Positions 34,823 through 44,226 of a DNA stretch of 64,000 nucleotides are shown piece after piece; within the stretch, counting starts at the first letter, position 1, and every line of letters begins with the position of its first letter. The stretch is from Chitinophaga rhizosphaerae (GTDB lineage Bacteria; Bacteroidota; Bacteroidia; Chitinophagales; Chitinophagaceae). The position numbers and the translations under genes are program-made. The stretch spans positions 310,001 through 374,000 of the forward strand of contig NZ_RXLO01000005.1 in assembly GCF_003958645.1 (NCBI RefSeq), in the 5' to 3' direction. The notes beneath the pieces were generated by a model, which had not been told where the DNA came from, did not search any database, and worked only from the letters and a program-made list of their open reading frames with translations.

Positions 34823-36358
34823 ATGCAGCAACTGCCTATTACAGACCTGGCGGTAATCGGAGCGTATTTGATCGGAATGATCCTGATCGGTATATATTTT
34901 TCCAGGAAGAACAAAAATGCGGCACAATTCACGACAGCTTCAGGCACCATTCCCGGTTGGGCGCTCGGCCTTTCGCTGTACGCCACTTTTTTGAGCAGCA
35001 ACACCTTCCTGGGCGTTCCGGGAAAATCGTTCGGCGGCAACTGGAACGCTTTCGTGTTCAGCCTGTCGATGGTTCCCGCAGCCTGGATTTCGGCAAAATA
35101 TTTCGTTCCCTTCTACCGCAACAGCGGCGAAGTGAGCGCCTATACGCACCTTGAGCACCGCTTCGGCCCCTGGGCCCGCACCTACGCCATGATCTGCTTC
35201 ATCCTCACCCAACTGGCGCGGATGGGCTCCATCTTCTTCGGCGTAGCGCTGGCCCTGCAAGCCCTCACCGGCCTCGACATGCGCACCATCATGGCCGTAA
35301 CCGGCGTCTGCATCATCATCTACACCGTGCTAGGCGGCATGGAAGCCGTGATCTGGACGGAAGTGTTGCAGGGCCTCATCAAAACAGCCGGTGCCATCAT
35401 CATCCTCTGGCTGGTGATAGACGGGATGGAAGGCGGCGTCAGCGATATTTTCAGTGTTGGTTCGGCCGAAGGGAAGTTTTCACTGGGCAGCCTCAGCTTC
35501 ACGAATTTCAGCACGTCTACCGCCTGGGTGGTTTTCCTGTACGGATTTTTCATCAATCTCAACAACTTCGGAATGGACCAGAACTATGTACAACGCTACC
35601 ATGCCGCCCGCAGCCAGAAAGAGGCTGCCAGAAGCGTGTGGCTCTGCGTGTACTGGTACTTGCCCGTGAGCGCGGTTTTCTTTTTCATCGGCACGGCACT
35701 GTACGCATATTTCCTGCAACACCCGGAAATGCTCAACGCCGTGCGGGAGCAGGCGGCGCTGGAAAGGGGCGTAGCGGCTTCATCGCTTTCACCGGCCGAT
35801 TACGGAGACAAGATACTGCCGTATTTTATGGTGAAGAAAGTACCTGCAGGATTGCTGGGGCTCATCATCGCGGCGATCCTTTCCGCCGCCATGAGCACCC
35901 TCAGCAGCGGCATGAACAGTTCCGCCACGGTTTTCCTGAAAGACATCTGGCAGCGGTACGTTCGTCCGAACCCTTCGCCGAAGGAGGAAATGAAAGTTCT
36001 GCACCTGGCCACCGTAGTGTCTGGCACAATGGCCATCTTCTTCGGCATCGCCATGATCGGTGTTAAAAGTATACTGGACATCTGGTGGGAGCTTTCCGGC
36101 ATTTTCGCCGGCGGTATGCTCGGCCTCTTCCTGCTGGGGATCATCTCCAAAGCGAAGAACGCCGCCGCCGTGGCCGCCACCGTCATCGGCATCCTCGTGA
36201 TCCTCTGGATGAGCCTGTCGAAATATTTTCCGGAAGATCTGCAACGGTTCAAAAGCCCGCTTCACATCCACATGGTGATCGTGGTGGGCACATTGGCGAT
36301 CTTCCTGGCGGGACTGCTTTTCTCGCGGATGCAGCGCCGCCTTCATTCCCCATCTTAA
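34823..36358 (+). CDS. Sodium:solute symporter (SSS family)
   Basis: 511 residues, about 13-14 membrane helices. Family signatures: IGIYFSRKNKNAAQFTTASGTIPGWALGLSLYATFLSSNTFLG at the N-terminus, and ISAAMSTLSSGMNSSATVFLKDI in the LeuT-like core that forms the second Na+ site region. Bacteroidota relatives transport sialic acid, sugars or sugar acids. Substrate is hinted at only by the DapA/NanA aldolase 13 bp downstream. The gap before it contains a small inverted repeat ACCGGA/TCCGGT (34748-34765). Confidence 0.92.
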   Translation: MQQLPITDLAVIGAYLIGMILIGIYFSRKNKNAAQFTTASGTIPGWALGLSLYATFLSSNTFLGVPGKSFGGNWNAFVFSLSMVPAAWISAKYFVPFYRNSGEVSAYTHLEHRFGPWARTYAMICFILTQLARMGSIFFGVALALQALTGLDMRTIMAVTGVCIIIYTVLGGMEAVIWTEVLQGLIKTAGAIIILWLVIDGMEGGVSDIFSVGSAEGKFSLGSLSFTNFSTSTAWVVFLYGFFINLNNFGMDQNYVQRYHAARSQKEAARSVWLCVYWYLPVSAVFFFIGTALYAYFLQHPEMLNAVREQAALERGVAASSLSPADYGDKILPYFMVKKVPAGLLGLIIAAILSAAMSTLSSGMNSSATVFLKDIWQRYVRPNPSPKEEMKVLHLATVVSGTMAIFFGIAMIGVKSILDIWWELSGIFAGGMLGLFLLGIISKAKNAAAVAATVIGILVILWMSLSKYFPEDLQRFKSPLHIHMVIVVGTLAIFLAGLLFSRMQRRLHSPS

Positions 36359-36371
36359 AACCCTGTTTGTT

Positions 36372-37310
36372 ATGCAAAAGAAATTCGTACCGGTGATGAT
36401 CACGCCCTTCAACCTGAAAGCGCGCATCGACCTGGGCATGGTGGAGCAACTGATCGATTTTTACCTGAAAGCCGGGGTGAAGGGCTTTTTTGCCAACTGC
36501 CTTTCTTCCGAAATGTACAGCATTAGTGAAGATGAGCGGTTGGAGCTGACGCGCCACGTAGTCAATTACGTGAACGGCCGTGTGCCCGTGGTGGCTACCG
36601 GTTCGTTCGGCCTTACGATCCAGGACAAGGCGCAATTCATCCGCAATATCCATGACACAGGCGTGGATGCGGTGATCATGATCACGGGGCATTTCGCGAA
36701 TGTAGACGAGCCGGATGCCGTGTTGATAGACCGTTTCCATCAAATGTTCGACCTCACGGGCGATATCCCGCTGGGACTGTACGAATGCCCCGCGCCGTAT
36801 AAAAGGGTGCTGAGTGCCGGAGTCCTGAAAACGCTCCTCGATTCCAACCGGCTCATTTATCATAAAGACACGAGCTGCGAGGTGGATAGCGTGCGGGAGA
36901 AAATGGCGGTGATCGACAATCCGAAATTCGAGTTCTACGATGCGCATACGCCCAATGCCGTGGATTCTCTGCGCATGGGGGCGGCGGGCATGTCGTCCAT
37001 TTCCGGGAATTTCTATCCTGAAATCCTTGTCTGGCTTTGCAATAACGCAGCCGACCCCTCGAAGGCGGAAGAAGTGGCCTGGATACAGGAGGAGCTGCGC
37101 CGGGTCGATCCGCTCATCCACATCGCATACCCCATGAGCGCGAAATATTTTCTGCAACTGAGGGGCATTCCCGTACGCACGATCAGCCGTGCACACGTGC
37201 TGGAACTCACGCCCCAGCAGAAGGAAGTACTGCAGGGCATCCAGCGCGATTTCAGGGGATGGTGCGAGCGGCTGGGCATCCGCGAAGCGGCGCCATCACA
37301 TGCATTGTAA
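36372..37310 (+). CDS. Dihydrodipicolinate synthase / N-acetylneuraminate lyase family aldolase
   Basis: 312 residues, class I aldolase barrel. Schiff-base Lys165 in LIYHKDTS and partner Tyr137 in GLYECPAP are in place. The carboxylate-binding G-[TS]-T-G-E motif of DapA/NanA is replaced by CLSSE, so it is not a standard DapA. Probably cleaves a 2-keto-acid sugar brought in by the adjacent symporter. It lies in an operon with the symporter. Confidence 0.88.
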   Translation: MQKKFVPVMITPFNLKARIDLGMVEQLIDFYLKAGVKGFFANCLSSEMYSISEDERLELTRHVVNYVNGRVPVVATGSFGLTIQDKAQFIRNIHDTGVDAVIMITGHFANVDEPDAVLIDRFHQMFDLTGDIPLGLYECPAPYKRVLSAGVLKTLLDSNRLIYHKDTSCEVDSVREKMAVIDNPKFEFYDAHTPNAVDSLRMGAAGMSSISGNFYPEILVWLCNNAADPSKAEEVAWIQEELRRVDPLIHIAYPMSAKYFLQLRGIPVRTISRAHVLELTPQQKEVLQGIQRDFRGWCERLGIREAAPSHAL

Positions 37311-37407
37311 CAAATTAAATAATGGTTATTTTACGATGATAGGTTGAATCGGTAGCGAAGGGTGATGTAGATTGCATGCTTAGATCCTTATTCCTAAATT
37401 TCGCTTT

Positions 37408-38001
37408 ATGAACACCGGCACCTGGTATCCGCAGCAAGACGACAAGATCCTTTGGGATCGCCTCCGGGAAGGGGACAGGGAAGCTTTCGGCGAAATCTAC
37501 CGCCGGTATTTTCCACCCCTGTTCCGCTACTGTAGCCGTTTTACGCAAGACGCCGGTTTGGTGAAGGACACTTTGCAGGATTTTTTCACCGATCTATACC
37601 TCCGCCGCGAAGCACTCCAAACGCCGGACAAACCCAAAAGCTACCTGCTGGTTTCCGTACGTCGCAAATTGGTAAGAATTTTAGGGAAAACACCCCGGCC
37701 GCATGCGTTGACAGACATGGAAGCGCCCGCCTTTTTCCTGGAATTATCGCCCGAAAGCTACCTCATCAGCCGGCAAAACGCCGCGATGGCGGAGCGCCAT
37801 GTGCAGCAAACCATCGGCCGGCTCACGCTGCGCCAGAAGGAAGCGGTGTATCTCCGGTTTTATGAAAGCCTTTCCTATGAAGAGATCGCGGAAGTCATGC
37901 AGCTCAAAGCCGTGAAATATGCCCGGACGCTCGTGTACCGCGCCCTTACGGAGCTGAAACCCCTGCTGGCGGGCGCGGAAACGCTGTTGTACAGCCGGTA
38001 G
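37408..38001 (+). CDS. ECF sigma factor (FecI-like) of PUL2
   Basis: 197 residues: sigma-70 region 2 (~28-95; EAFGEIYRRYFPPLFRYCSRF, DTLQDFFTDLYLRR) and region 4 (~135-185; LTLRQKEAVYLRFYESLSYEEIAEVM). Belongs with the FecI-type ECF factors that pair with a FecR anti-sigma and an STN-bearing SusC. Here fecR (39759) is 1.76 kb away because two minus-strand genes intervene. A possible promoter is TTG/N20/TAAATTTC just before the ATG, implying a very short leader. Confidence 0.9.
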   Translation: MNTGTWYPQQDDKILWDRLREGDREAFGEIYRRYFPPLFRYCSRFTQDAGLVKDTLQDFFTDLYLRREALQTPDKPKSYLLVSVRRKLVRILGKTPRPHALTDMEAPAFFLELSPESYLISRQNAAMAERHVQQTIGRLTLRQKEAVYLRFYESLSYEEIAEVMQLKAVKYARTLVYRALTELKPLLAGAETLLYSR

Positions 38002-38054
38002 GAGAAGCGATTTTTCAAAGGTCCAATTTCTGCGGATCGAACACGACACAGAAA

Positions 38055-38079
38055 CCTGCCGCTATCAGGTTCCGGCAGG
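38055..38079. repeat. Inverted repeat between the two sigma factor genes
   Basis: Arms CCTGCCG (38055-38061) and CGGCAGG (38073-38079), loop 11. Only three T follow on the minus strand; a weak terminator for the two facing sigma factor genes. Confidence 0.4.
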
Positions 38080-38145
38080 ACTTTCCAGAAGTTTTAATTG
38101 CTGCGAACCGACCACCACGCCGAATCCTACCTGTTCCAGTTTCAT
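38065..38145 (-). CDS. Possible 26-codon coupled micro-ORF
   Basis: Starts with ATGA overlapping the stop of the ECF41-type sigma gene and encodes MKLEQVGFGVVVGSQQLKLL plus six residues (ESPAGT), ending inside the hairpin. The 4-bp overlap is the only support; no homology is recognised, so it may be chance. Confidence 0.2.
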   Translation of the reverse strand: MKLEQVGFGVVVGSQQLKLLESPAGT

Positions 38146-38999
38146 ACAGGGAATGGGAATGTACTTTGCAAATGTTTCAATTTCAGCGGATCGATCACCA
38201 CATCAATACGCACCACTTTATCTCCGCTGACTTCGAAAATCTGGCACGATGCTAATTGCCCGTTTTCAAAATATAAAACGGCCGGTTGATGGTTCAATTC
38301 GGTAAAAACGATTTGCGAACGGTTATTGAAGTTGCGATGTACGAAGATCAGTAACCCGCTCACCAGCGCCCCGCCGCTGCGATGCTTCGCTACCACCTGA
38401 ACGGTATTTCCTCCATCGGCATAAAACTGCACGCCTTCGGCCAGTAAGCTTTTTACGGCTTCGGTATCGCTATCCCGGATGGCGTTTATGAGTTGCCTGA
38501 CAGTTGCTGAAACATCGTCCGGGCGCGGGATTTCAGCGTCATATCCCAGGCTCTTCAGCTTTTCCCGCGATCTGCTCAGGATCTTACGGGAGTTGGCTGT
38601 GGTGTAAGACAGCATGTCGCCGATCTCTTCATGCGAATAACCGAACCCTTCTTTCAGGATAAATACGGCCCGCTCTTTCGGGTTCAACTGCTCCAGCCGC
38701 GCCAGCAACGAAAACCCGGCGACTTCGTTAGATGCGTCGTCGCCTGGTTCGGTGGAAACGGGCTCGGGCAGCCATACATCAGTCGAAACTATCTTTGCCG
38801 TTTTCTTTTTCAGCTGGATCGCCTGGTTGATAACGCTTTTGATAAGGTAGTTTTTCGGGTTGACGACATTTTTCGTGTCGCTGACGGAAAACCGCGCCAT
38901 CACGTCCTGCACCACATCTTCCGCATCTTCCACAATGCCCAGAATATTGTAGGCGTATGGGAACAACGTCCGCTGATAATTGTCTAACAAACTGTCCAT
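38142..38999 (-). CDS. ECF41-type (SigJ-like) sigma factor with SnoaL-like C-terminal domain
   Basis: 285 residues from the ATG at 38999; the longer frame to 39185 overlaps the upstream RidA gene and looks spurious. Region 2 spans ~8-75, region 4 ~100-150 (LNPKERAVFILKEGFGYSHEEIGDML), and a C-terminal SnoaL/NTF2-like domain ~160-285 contains the DGG motif (195-197) typical of ECF41, where the extension acts as an internal anti-sigma module. ECF41 factors usually sit beside an oxidoreductase, epimerase or decarboxylase; here the neighbour is a RidA-family protein. Confidence 0.88.
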   Translation of the reverse strand: MDSLLDNYQRTLFPYAYNILGIVEDAEDVVQDVMARFSVSDTKNVVNPKNYLIKSVINQAIQLKKKTAKIVSTDVWLPEPVSTEPGDDASNEVAGFSLLARLEQLNPKERAVFILKEGFGYSHEEIGDMLSYTTANSRKILSRSREKLKSLGYDAEIPRPDDVSATVRQLINAIRDSDTEAVKSLLAEGVQFYADGGNTVQVVAKHRSGGALVSGLLIFVHRNFNNRSQIVFTELNHQPAVLYFENGQLASCQIFEVSGDKVVRIDVVIDPLKLKHLQSTFPFPV

Positions 39000-39073
39000 C
39001 AATATCGAATATACACCAGGAAAGATTCCTGCAGACCAGCCGGTCCGCAGTCCGCCAGTCCGCAGCCAATCAA

Positions 39074-39562
39074 TTATGGTCCGGGTTTCCGTACCGCCAT
39101 GGCGTCGATTTCCACCAACATCCCGTCTATGGCGAGTTTGGGGACGGGGATCAGCGTATTGACGGGGAAATTCTTCTTCGGCCATATTTTATGGAATTCT
39201 TCCACGATGATCGCCAGTTTTTCCTGGCTGTGATCCACGACGAGCGTGGTGACCTTCACCACATCGTCCATCCCCAGCGAGTCCGCCGCCAGGGCCGCCC
39301 GGATGTTCTTCAGTGAAAACGCGACCTGGCGCCGGAAATCGGGGCTCAACCGGCCGGTAGTGTCTTCCTCGCCGCCCTGTCCGGCAATAAAAATGAAACG
39401 GTATCCCGCGGGAACCGTTGCCATATGAGAAAAGCCATATGGCGCCGGATCGAACAATGCCGGGGGATTCTTGTGCTGCTGTGCCTGTGTTGTCATGGTA
39501 ATAAGTATGGAGATGATGAAAATTACCCTTTTGATGATCCGTTTTGCTTTTGCTGTTCGCAT
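39074..39562 (-). CDS. Exported RidA/YjgF-family protein
   Basis: 162 residues: signal peptide (RVIFIISILITMTTQAQ) then a Rid/YjgF domain (FIFIAGQGGEEDTTG, SLKNIRAALAADSLGMDDVVKVTTLVVD, VEIDAMAV). Cytoplasmic RidA hydrolyses reactive enamine/imine intermediates; exported versions have no settled function. Same strand as the ECF41 gene, 74 bp apart, and probably a cassette with it. Confidence 0.85.
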   Translation of the reverse strand: MRTAKAKRIIKRVIFIISILITMTTQAQQHKNPPALFDPAPYGFSHMATVPAGYRFIFIAGQGGEEDTTGRLSPDFRRQVAFSLKNIRAALAADSLGMDDVVKVTTLVVDHSQEKLAIIVEEFHKIWPKKNFPVNTLIPVPKLAIDGMLVEIDAMAVRKPGP

Positions 39563-39758
39563 AATTCCTGTTTTACTTATTAGATAACGTTTCAGTAAAA
39601 ACGTGACTACCGGTCATCCCAAATTTTTGATGGCAAGAATATTAGTAATTGATTATCAGTTAATTCTATTGGGCGAAATATTTTGTTCGAAAAAAGTTCC
39701 TTTTTCCTGAGGGCATCACTGCATGATCGTACCTCCTTATTACGTACAAGACTTAATT

Positions 39759-40736
39759 ATGTCATATCAAGATTACGAAGCGGCGGATTTTGCGGCGGAA
39801 GCTTCCTTCCAGGCCTGGGTGCAGCGTACAGACGATGCGGCCGCACGGTTCTGGGAACAATGGGCCGCGGCGCACCCGGAGAAGCGGGATGCGTTGCGCG
39901 AGGCGCAATGGATGGTCCGCTCGTTCCGGTTTCATGCCACTGAAGTTGACCCTGCCGGAATGGATGCCGTGAAAGCCGCCATAGACGGTGTGCTGGATGC
40001 GGAAGACCGTAAAAAAAACCGGCGCTTCCCTGTCAGAAGGCTCATCATTGGCGCCACCGCCACCGCAGCGGCCATCGCGGCCTTCCTCGTGATGAGGTTG
40101 CCGGCTCCGGCCGCGGAAATGATAACGCTCAGCACCACTTTCGGTGAAACCACGACCGTCACATTGCAAGACGGCACCGAGGTCTGGCTTAACGCCAATT
40201 CATCCATCCGTTACCCGGCCGCGTTTAACGGCAAAGACGCCCGTACCGTGTCACTGCAGGGCGAAGCGTATTTCAGGGTGAAACACGCGCCGCAGGGATT
40301 GCACCCGCGGTTCGTGGTACATACCGACATGACCGATGTGGAAGTGACCGGCACCGCGTTCAACGTTTACCACCGGCACGATTCAGCCGCCATCGCGCTC
40401 CTGGAAGGCAGCGTAACGGCTTCAGGACGGAACATGAAGCCCGGAGACCTGCTCCAGCAAAGCGCCCTGGGCATCTCGCTCACGCAGGCGCCGGCAGGCG
40501 GGTTCACGGCATGGATGGAAAAACGCGTGGTGATAAGGGATGGCACGCTGGCAACGGTGGCCCTGCGCATGGAAGACCTTTACGGCAAGCGCGTCCGTTT
40601 CAAACGCGCCGGCATGGAATCGCTGCCCTTCACGGGGTCTGCCCCCATGGACCAGCCGGAATTGTTACTGAAGGCGGTGTGTACGGTACACGGACTGAAG
40701 ATGCGGGAAGAAAACGAATTCATCATTCTCGAATAA
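39759..40736 (+). CDS. fecR: FecR-type anti-sigma factor of PUL2
   Basis: 325 residues from the ATG at 39759. N-terminal cytoplasmic sigma-binding part (~1-85, with FWEQWAAAHPEKRDALREA), one transmembrane helix (~90-110), a periplasmic FecR domain (~120-215; LSTTFGETTTVTLQDGTEVWLNANSSIRYP) and a DUF4974-type C-terminal STN-like domain (~245-325). It relays the signal from the SusC STN domain to the ECF sigma. The 196-bp region upstream (39563-39758) is AT-rich with no gene. Confidence 0.93.
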   Translation: MSYQDYEAADFAAEASFQAWVQRTDDAAARFWEQWAAAHPEKRDALREAQWMVRSFRFHATEVDPAGMDAVKAAIDGVLDAEDRKKNRRFPVRRLIIGATATAAAIAAFLVMRLPAPAAEMITLSTTFGETTTVTLQDGTEVWLNANSSIRYPAAFNGKDARTVSLQGEAYFRVKHAPQGLHPRFVVHTDMTDVEVTGTAFNVYHRHDSAAIALLEGSVTASGRNMKPGDLLQQSALGISLTQAPAGGFTAWMEKRVVIRDGTLATVALRMEDLYGKRVRFKRAGMESLPFTGSAPMDQPELLLKAVCTVHGLKMREENEFIILE

Positions 40737-40756
40737 GATCTTTAAAACTTACACTT

Positions 40757-43700
40757 ATGCAAAAGAGCTTTACGAAGCTTTGCGCGGTGCTATGCATCCT
40801 GCTCGCTTGCGCGGAATCGCGCGCGCAGGACGCCATGGTGCGCGGCACCGATGCCCGACGCCATGCCGGCATGATCTCCTTGAAGGAGATGTTCACCGCC
40901 CTTGAAAACAGTCTGCAGGTGGCCTTCAGCTACTCCGCCGCGCAGGTGGAGGGCAAACTGGTGGCAGACCGCTATGCCCGTATCCCTGCCGCGCAGCTGG
41001 AAACACAACTGGCTAAAGTACTTGCCCCCGCAGGCCTCCAGGCCGTGCGGATATCCGCGCGCGACTACGCCATCCGCACCGTGGCCGCTCCGGCAGTCAC
41101 CAAAACCGTAGACCTCCAGGTGTCTGGTGTGGTGACGGATGAGCAGAACCAGCCATTATCCGGTGTGAGCGTGCATGAGAAAGGCACCTCCAACGGTACG
41201 GCCACCAACGCACAGGGCCGCTACACCATCCGCGTGGCCGGACCGTCGTCTGTGCTCGTGTTCCGCTCCGTGGGCTTCGCCACCCAGGAAAAGGTCGCGG
41301 GCAGGGGAGACCTGAATATCAGCATGGCACCCGATGTAAAGGAACTGAACAGCGTAGTGGTTACCGCCCTCGGTATCAAACGCGAAGAAAAAGCCCTCGG
41401 TTATTCGATCGCCACGCTAAAGGGCGACCAGGTAGCCACCGTGAAGGAAGTAAACGTGGCCAACGCGCTCTCCGGTAAAGTAGCCGGCGTGAACGTGCGC
41501 TCCGTTTCCTCCGACCCCGGTGCCTCGGTGTTCGTAAACATCCGCGGCCAGCGAACCCTGGGGTCCGACAACTCTCCGCTGTATGTGGTAGACGGCGTGC
41601 CCATCGCCGGCGGCGTCCGCAGTCCGAAAGAGCCCGTTGGCCGCGGCGTAGTGGATTACGGCAGCCCGATCTCCGACATCAACCCGGACGACATCGCTAC
41701 CGTAACGGTGCTCAAAGGCGCCAGCGCTTCCGCGCTCTACGGTACCCGCGCGCTCAACGGCGTGATCCTCATCACCACAAAATCCGGCAGCGGCGCCAAA
41801 AAAGGCCTCGGCGTTTCCGTGAACTCCTCGGCCATGTTCGATAAAGCCTGGCTGTTCCCCCAGTTCCAGAACGAATTCGGCTCCGGCAACCGCCCCGGCT
41901 CCAACGAAACGATCTCCACCGCCTCCTGGGGCCCCCGCCTCGATATCGGCACCAAACATATTCAGTGGGATAGCCCGCTCGATAACAACGGCGACCGCAT
42001 CCCCACCGACTGGGTTTCCTATCCCGATCGCCACAAGGATTTCTACGAAACCGGATACACGCTCACCAATAACGTCGCCATCACCGGCGCCAACAACGAT
42101 GGCGATTTCCGCCTCTCGTTCACCCATCTCAAAAACGGTGGCATCGTTCCCAATACCGACCTCGACCGTAACACGATCAACCTGGCGGCAGGATACAAGC
42201 TCAGCCCGAAAGTGCGGGTGAGCACGAACATCGGCTATACGAAGAACCACAGCAACAACAGGCCCACGTTCAACCGCGAAAGCCCCAGCAACATCATTTA
42301 CACGACCACACCTAACGTAGACGTGAAGAAACTGCGCAACTACTGGGTCCCCGGCAAGGAAGGCCTCGAGCAATTCTCGCACGTGCCCGGCAGCGTAGAC
42401 AATCCCTATTTCGTAGCCTACGAATTCATCAACGGCTACAACCGCGACCGCATCATGGGGAACGTGGAAGTGAACATCGACCTCGCGAAAGGCCTCACCC
42501 TTATGGGCCGCACCGCGATGGACAACTACAACGAAGCCCGCGAAAGCAAACGCCCCTTCGGCGCCATCCGCACCAAAAAAGGCGCATATTCTTATGAAAC
42601 GGAAAGGCTGCAGGAAATCAATGCCGACTTCCTCCTGTCTTACCGCAAGGATATCAACCAGGACTTCAACTTCAACGTATCCGCGGGTATGAACCGGATG
42701 CACCGGAAGTTCAAGTCGGCCTTCCAGAGTGCCAATGCCTTGTCGGTCCCGGGTATTTTCAGCATCAAAAATGCTGCTGCGGGTTCCGTTACCAACGATA
42801 TGTTCGAATGGGAACAGCGGATCAACAGCGTGTATGGTATGGGGCAGCTCGCTTACCGGAACTATCTTTTCCTGGACGTAACGGCGCGTAACGACTGGGC
42901 CAGCACGCTTCCCCCCGAAAACAATTCCTATTTCTATCCTTCCGTTTCCCTCGGCTGGGTACTGAGCGACATGCTCCAGATCAAATCCGGCCCGATCTCC
43001 TTCATGAAAATGCGTGCCAACTGGGCGCAGGTGGGCGGCGAACCGGGCCCGCTCCAGTTGTACAATACCTATAATTTCGGTGCGGACTGGAACGATTATA
43101 AACGCGCATTGCAGGACGGGACCCTCAAGAATAACCGCCTCAAGCCGTTCATCTCCACCTCCACCGAAATCGGCGCCGATCTGCGGTTCTTCAATGGACG
43201 GCTGGGCGTGGATTTCAGCTGGTACAACTCTGTAACGTCGAACCAGGTACTAAGGATCGGGACCACCATGGCTTCCGGGTATAGCAATAAAGTGATCAAC
43301 GGCGGCCGTATCCAGAACCGCGGGATCGAAGCTTCCATCACCGGTACACCCGTGAAAGGAACGTTCCAGTGGGACGTAACCGCCAACTTCACCCGGAACA
43401 AGAATAAAGTACTGGAGCTCGACGAAGGGATGACGGCTTACCAGCTCGGCAGCTCCGAAGGCGTGAACTACGAAGCCCGCGTGGGCGAAGAACTGGGCAA
43501 TATGTACGCCCGCAGCTGGGCCACCGTTCCCGACGGGCCGCATAAAGGCGAACCGCTCATTACCGACGGCGGCGAATACGAACGCGTGAGCGTGTGGACC
43601 AAAATCGGCAACTATAACCCCGATTTCATGGTGGGCTTCTCCAATACCTTCAGCTATAAAGGATTTGCGCTGAACGTGCTGGTAGACTGGCGTCAGGGCG

Positions 43701-44209
43701 GACAGTTCCACAGCTACGTGGCCAAAAACCTCCTCAGCGACGGCCGCACCAAAACCACCCTGCCCGGCCGCGACGAAAGGACCGGCGGTCTGCCCTGGAC
43801 GGATGGTTCCGGTGAAAAACGCAACGACGGCAGCATCCTTTACGGATATTACCTCGACGACGCTACCGGCGAATACAAGCTCAACGACAAAATCCTCGAT
43901 CCGGAAGCGTATTACGGCGCATATTACTGGGATTTCCTGAGCCGTTCCACTTTCGACGCATCGTATGTGAAATTGCGCGAAGCATCGCTCACGTATAATT
44001 TCCCGAAAAAGATGCTGGGCCGCCTGCCGATCGGCAACCTGAACATCTCGCTCATCGCACGGAACCTCTTTACCTGGACAGCCGCCGACATGGGCTACGA
44101 TCCGGAAACGGCGATGACGATTTCAGGCAGCGGGATCGGGCAGGGCGTTGGTAGCTGGTCGCTGCCGTACACCCGCTCCTTCGGTGCCAAACTTGGATTC
44201 AATTTCTAA
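40757..44209 (+). CDS. susC: STN-containing SusC/RagA-type TonB-dependent transporter (PUL2)
   Basis: 1150 residues from the ATG at 40757 (the open frame starts earlier, within fecR). Signal peptide, STN signalling domain (~40-115; ISLKEMFTALENSLQVAFSYS), carboxypeptidase-regulatory-like domain (VSGVVTDEQNQPLSGVSV), TonB box/plug (LNSVVVTALGIKREEKALGYS, YVVDGVPI, VLKGASASALYGTRALNGVILITTK) and barrel ending NF. The STN domain links substrate import to the FecR/ECF sigma switch, unlike the PUL1 SusC. Confidence 0.96.
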   Translation: MQKSFTKLCAVLCILLACAESRAQDAMVRGTDARRHAGMISLKEMFTALENSLQVAFSYSAAQVEGKLVADRYARIPAAQLETQLAKVLAPAGLQAVRISARDYAIRTVAAPAVTKTVDLQVSGVVTDEQNQPLSGVSVHEKGTSNGTATNAQGRYTIRVAGPSSVLVFRSVGFATQEKVAGRGDLNISMAPDVKELNSVVVTALGIKREEKALGYSIATLKGDQVATVKEVNVANALSGKVAGVNVRSVSSDPGASVFVNIRGQRTLGSDNSPLYVVDGVPIAGGVRSPKEPVGRGVVDYGSPISDINPDDIATVTVLKGASASALYGTRALNGVILITTKSGSGAKKGLGVSVNSSAMFDKAWLFPQFQNEFGSGNRPGSNETISTASWGPRLDIGTKHIQWDSPLDNNGDRIPTDWVSYPDRHKDFYETGYTLTNNVAITGANNDGDFRLSFTHLKNGGIVPNTDLDRNTINLAAGYKLSPKVRVSTNIGYTKNHSNNRPTFNRESPSNIIYTTTPNVDVKKLRNYWVPGKEGLEQFSHVPGSVDNPYFVAYEFINGYNRDRIMGNVEVNIDLAKGLTLMGRTAMDNYNEARESKRPFGAIRTKKGAYSYETERLQEINADFLLSYRKDINQDFNFNVSAGMNRMHRKFKSAFQSANALSVPGIFSIKNAAAGSVTNDMFEWEQRINSVYGMGQLAYRNYLFLDVTARNDWASTLPPENNSYFYPSVSLGWVLSDMLQIKSGPISFMKMRANWAQVGGEPGPLQLYNTYNFGADWNDYKRALQDGTLKNNRLKPFISTSTEIGADLRFFNGRLGVDFSWYNSVTSNQVLRIGTTMASGYSNKVINGGRIQNRGIEASITGTPVKGTFQWDVTANFTRNKNKVLELDEGMTAYQLGSSEGVNYEARVGEELGNMYARSWATVPDGPHKGEPLITDGGEYERVSVWTKIGNYNPDFMVGFSNTFSYKGFALNVLVDWRQGGQFHSYVAKNLLSDGRTKTTLPGRDERTGGLPWTDGSGEKRNDGSILYGYYLDDATGEYKLNDKILDPEAYYGAYYWDFLSRSTFDASYVKLREASLTYNFPKKMLGRLPIGNLNISLIARNLFTWTAADMGYDPETAMTISGSGIGQGVGSWSLPYTRSFGAKLGFNF

Positions 44210-44226
44210 ACTGCAAATCAACGGTT

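Noticed and set aside
39000..39185. 62-residue N-terminal extension of the ECF41-type sigma
   Set aside because: Overlaps the RidA gene and has no sigma region similarity; the ATG at 38999 fits the family start.
41417..42703. 428-codon minus-strand frame within PUL2 susC
   Set aside because: Valine/histidine-rich shadow typical of antisense to SusC plug regions.
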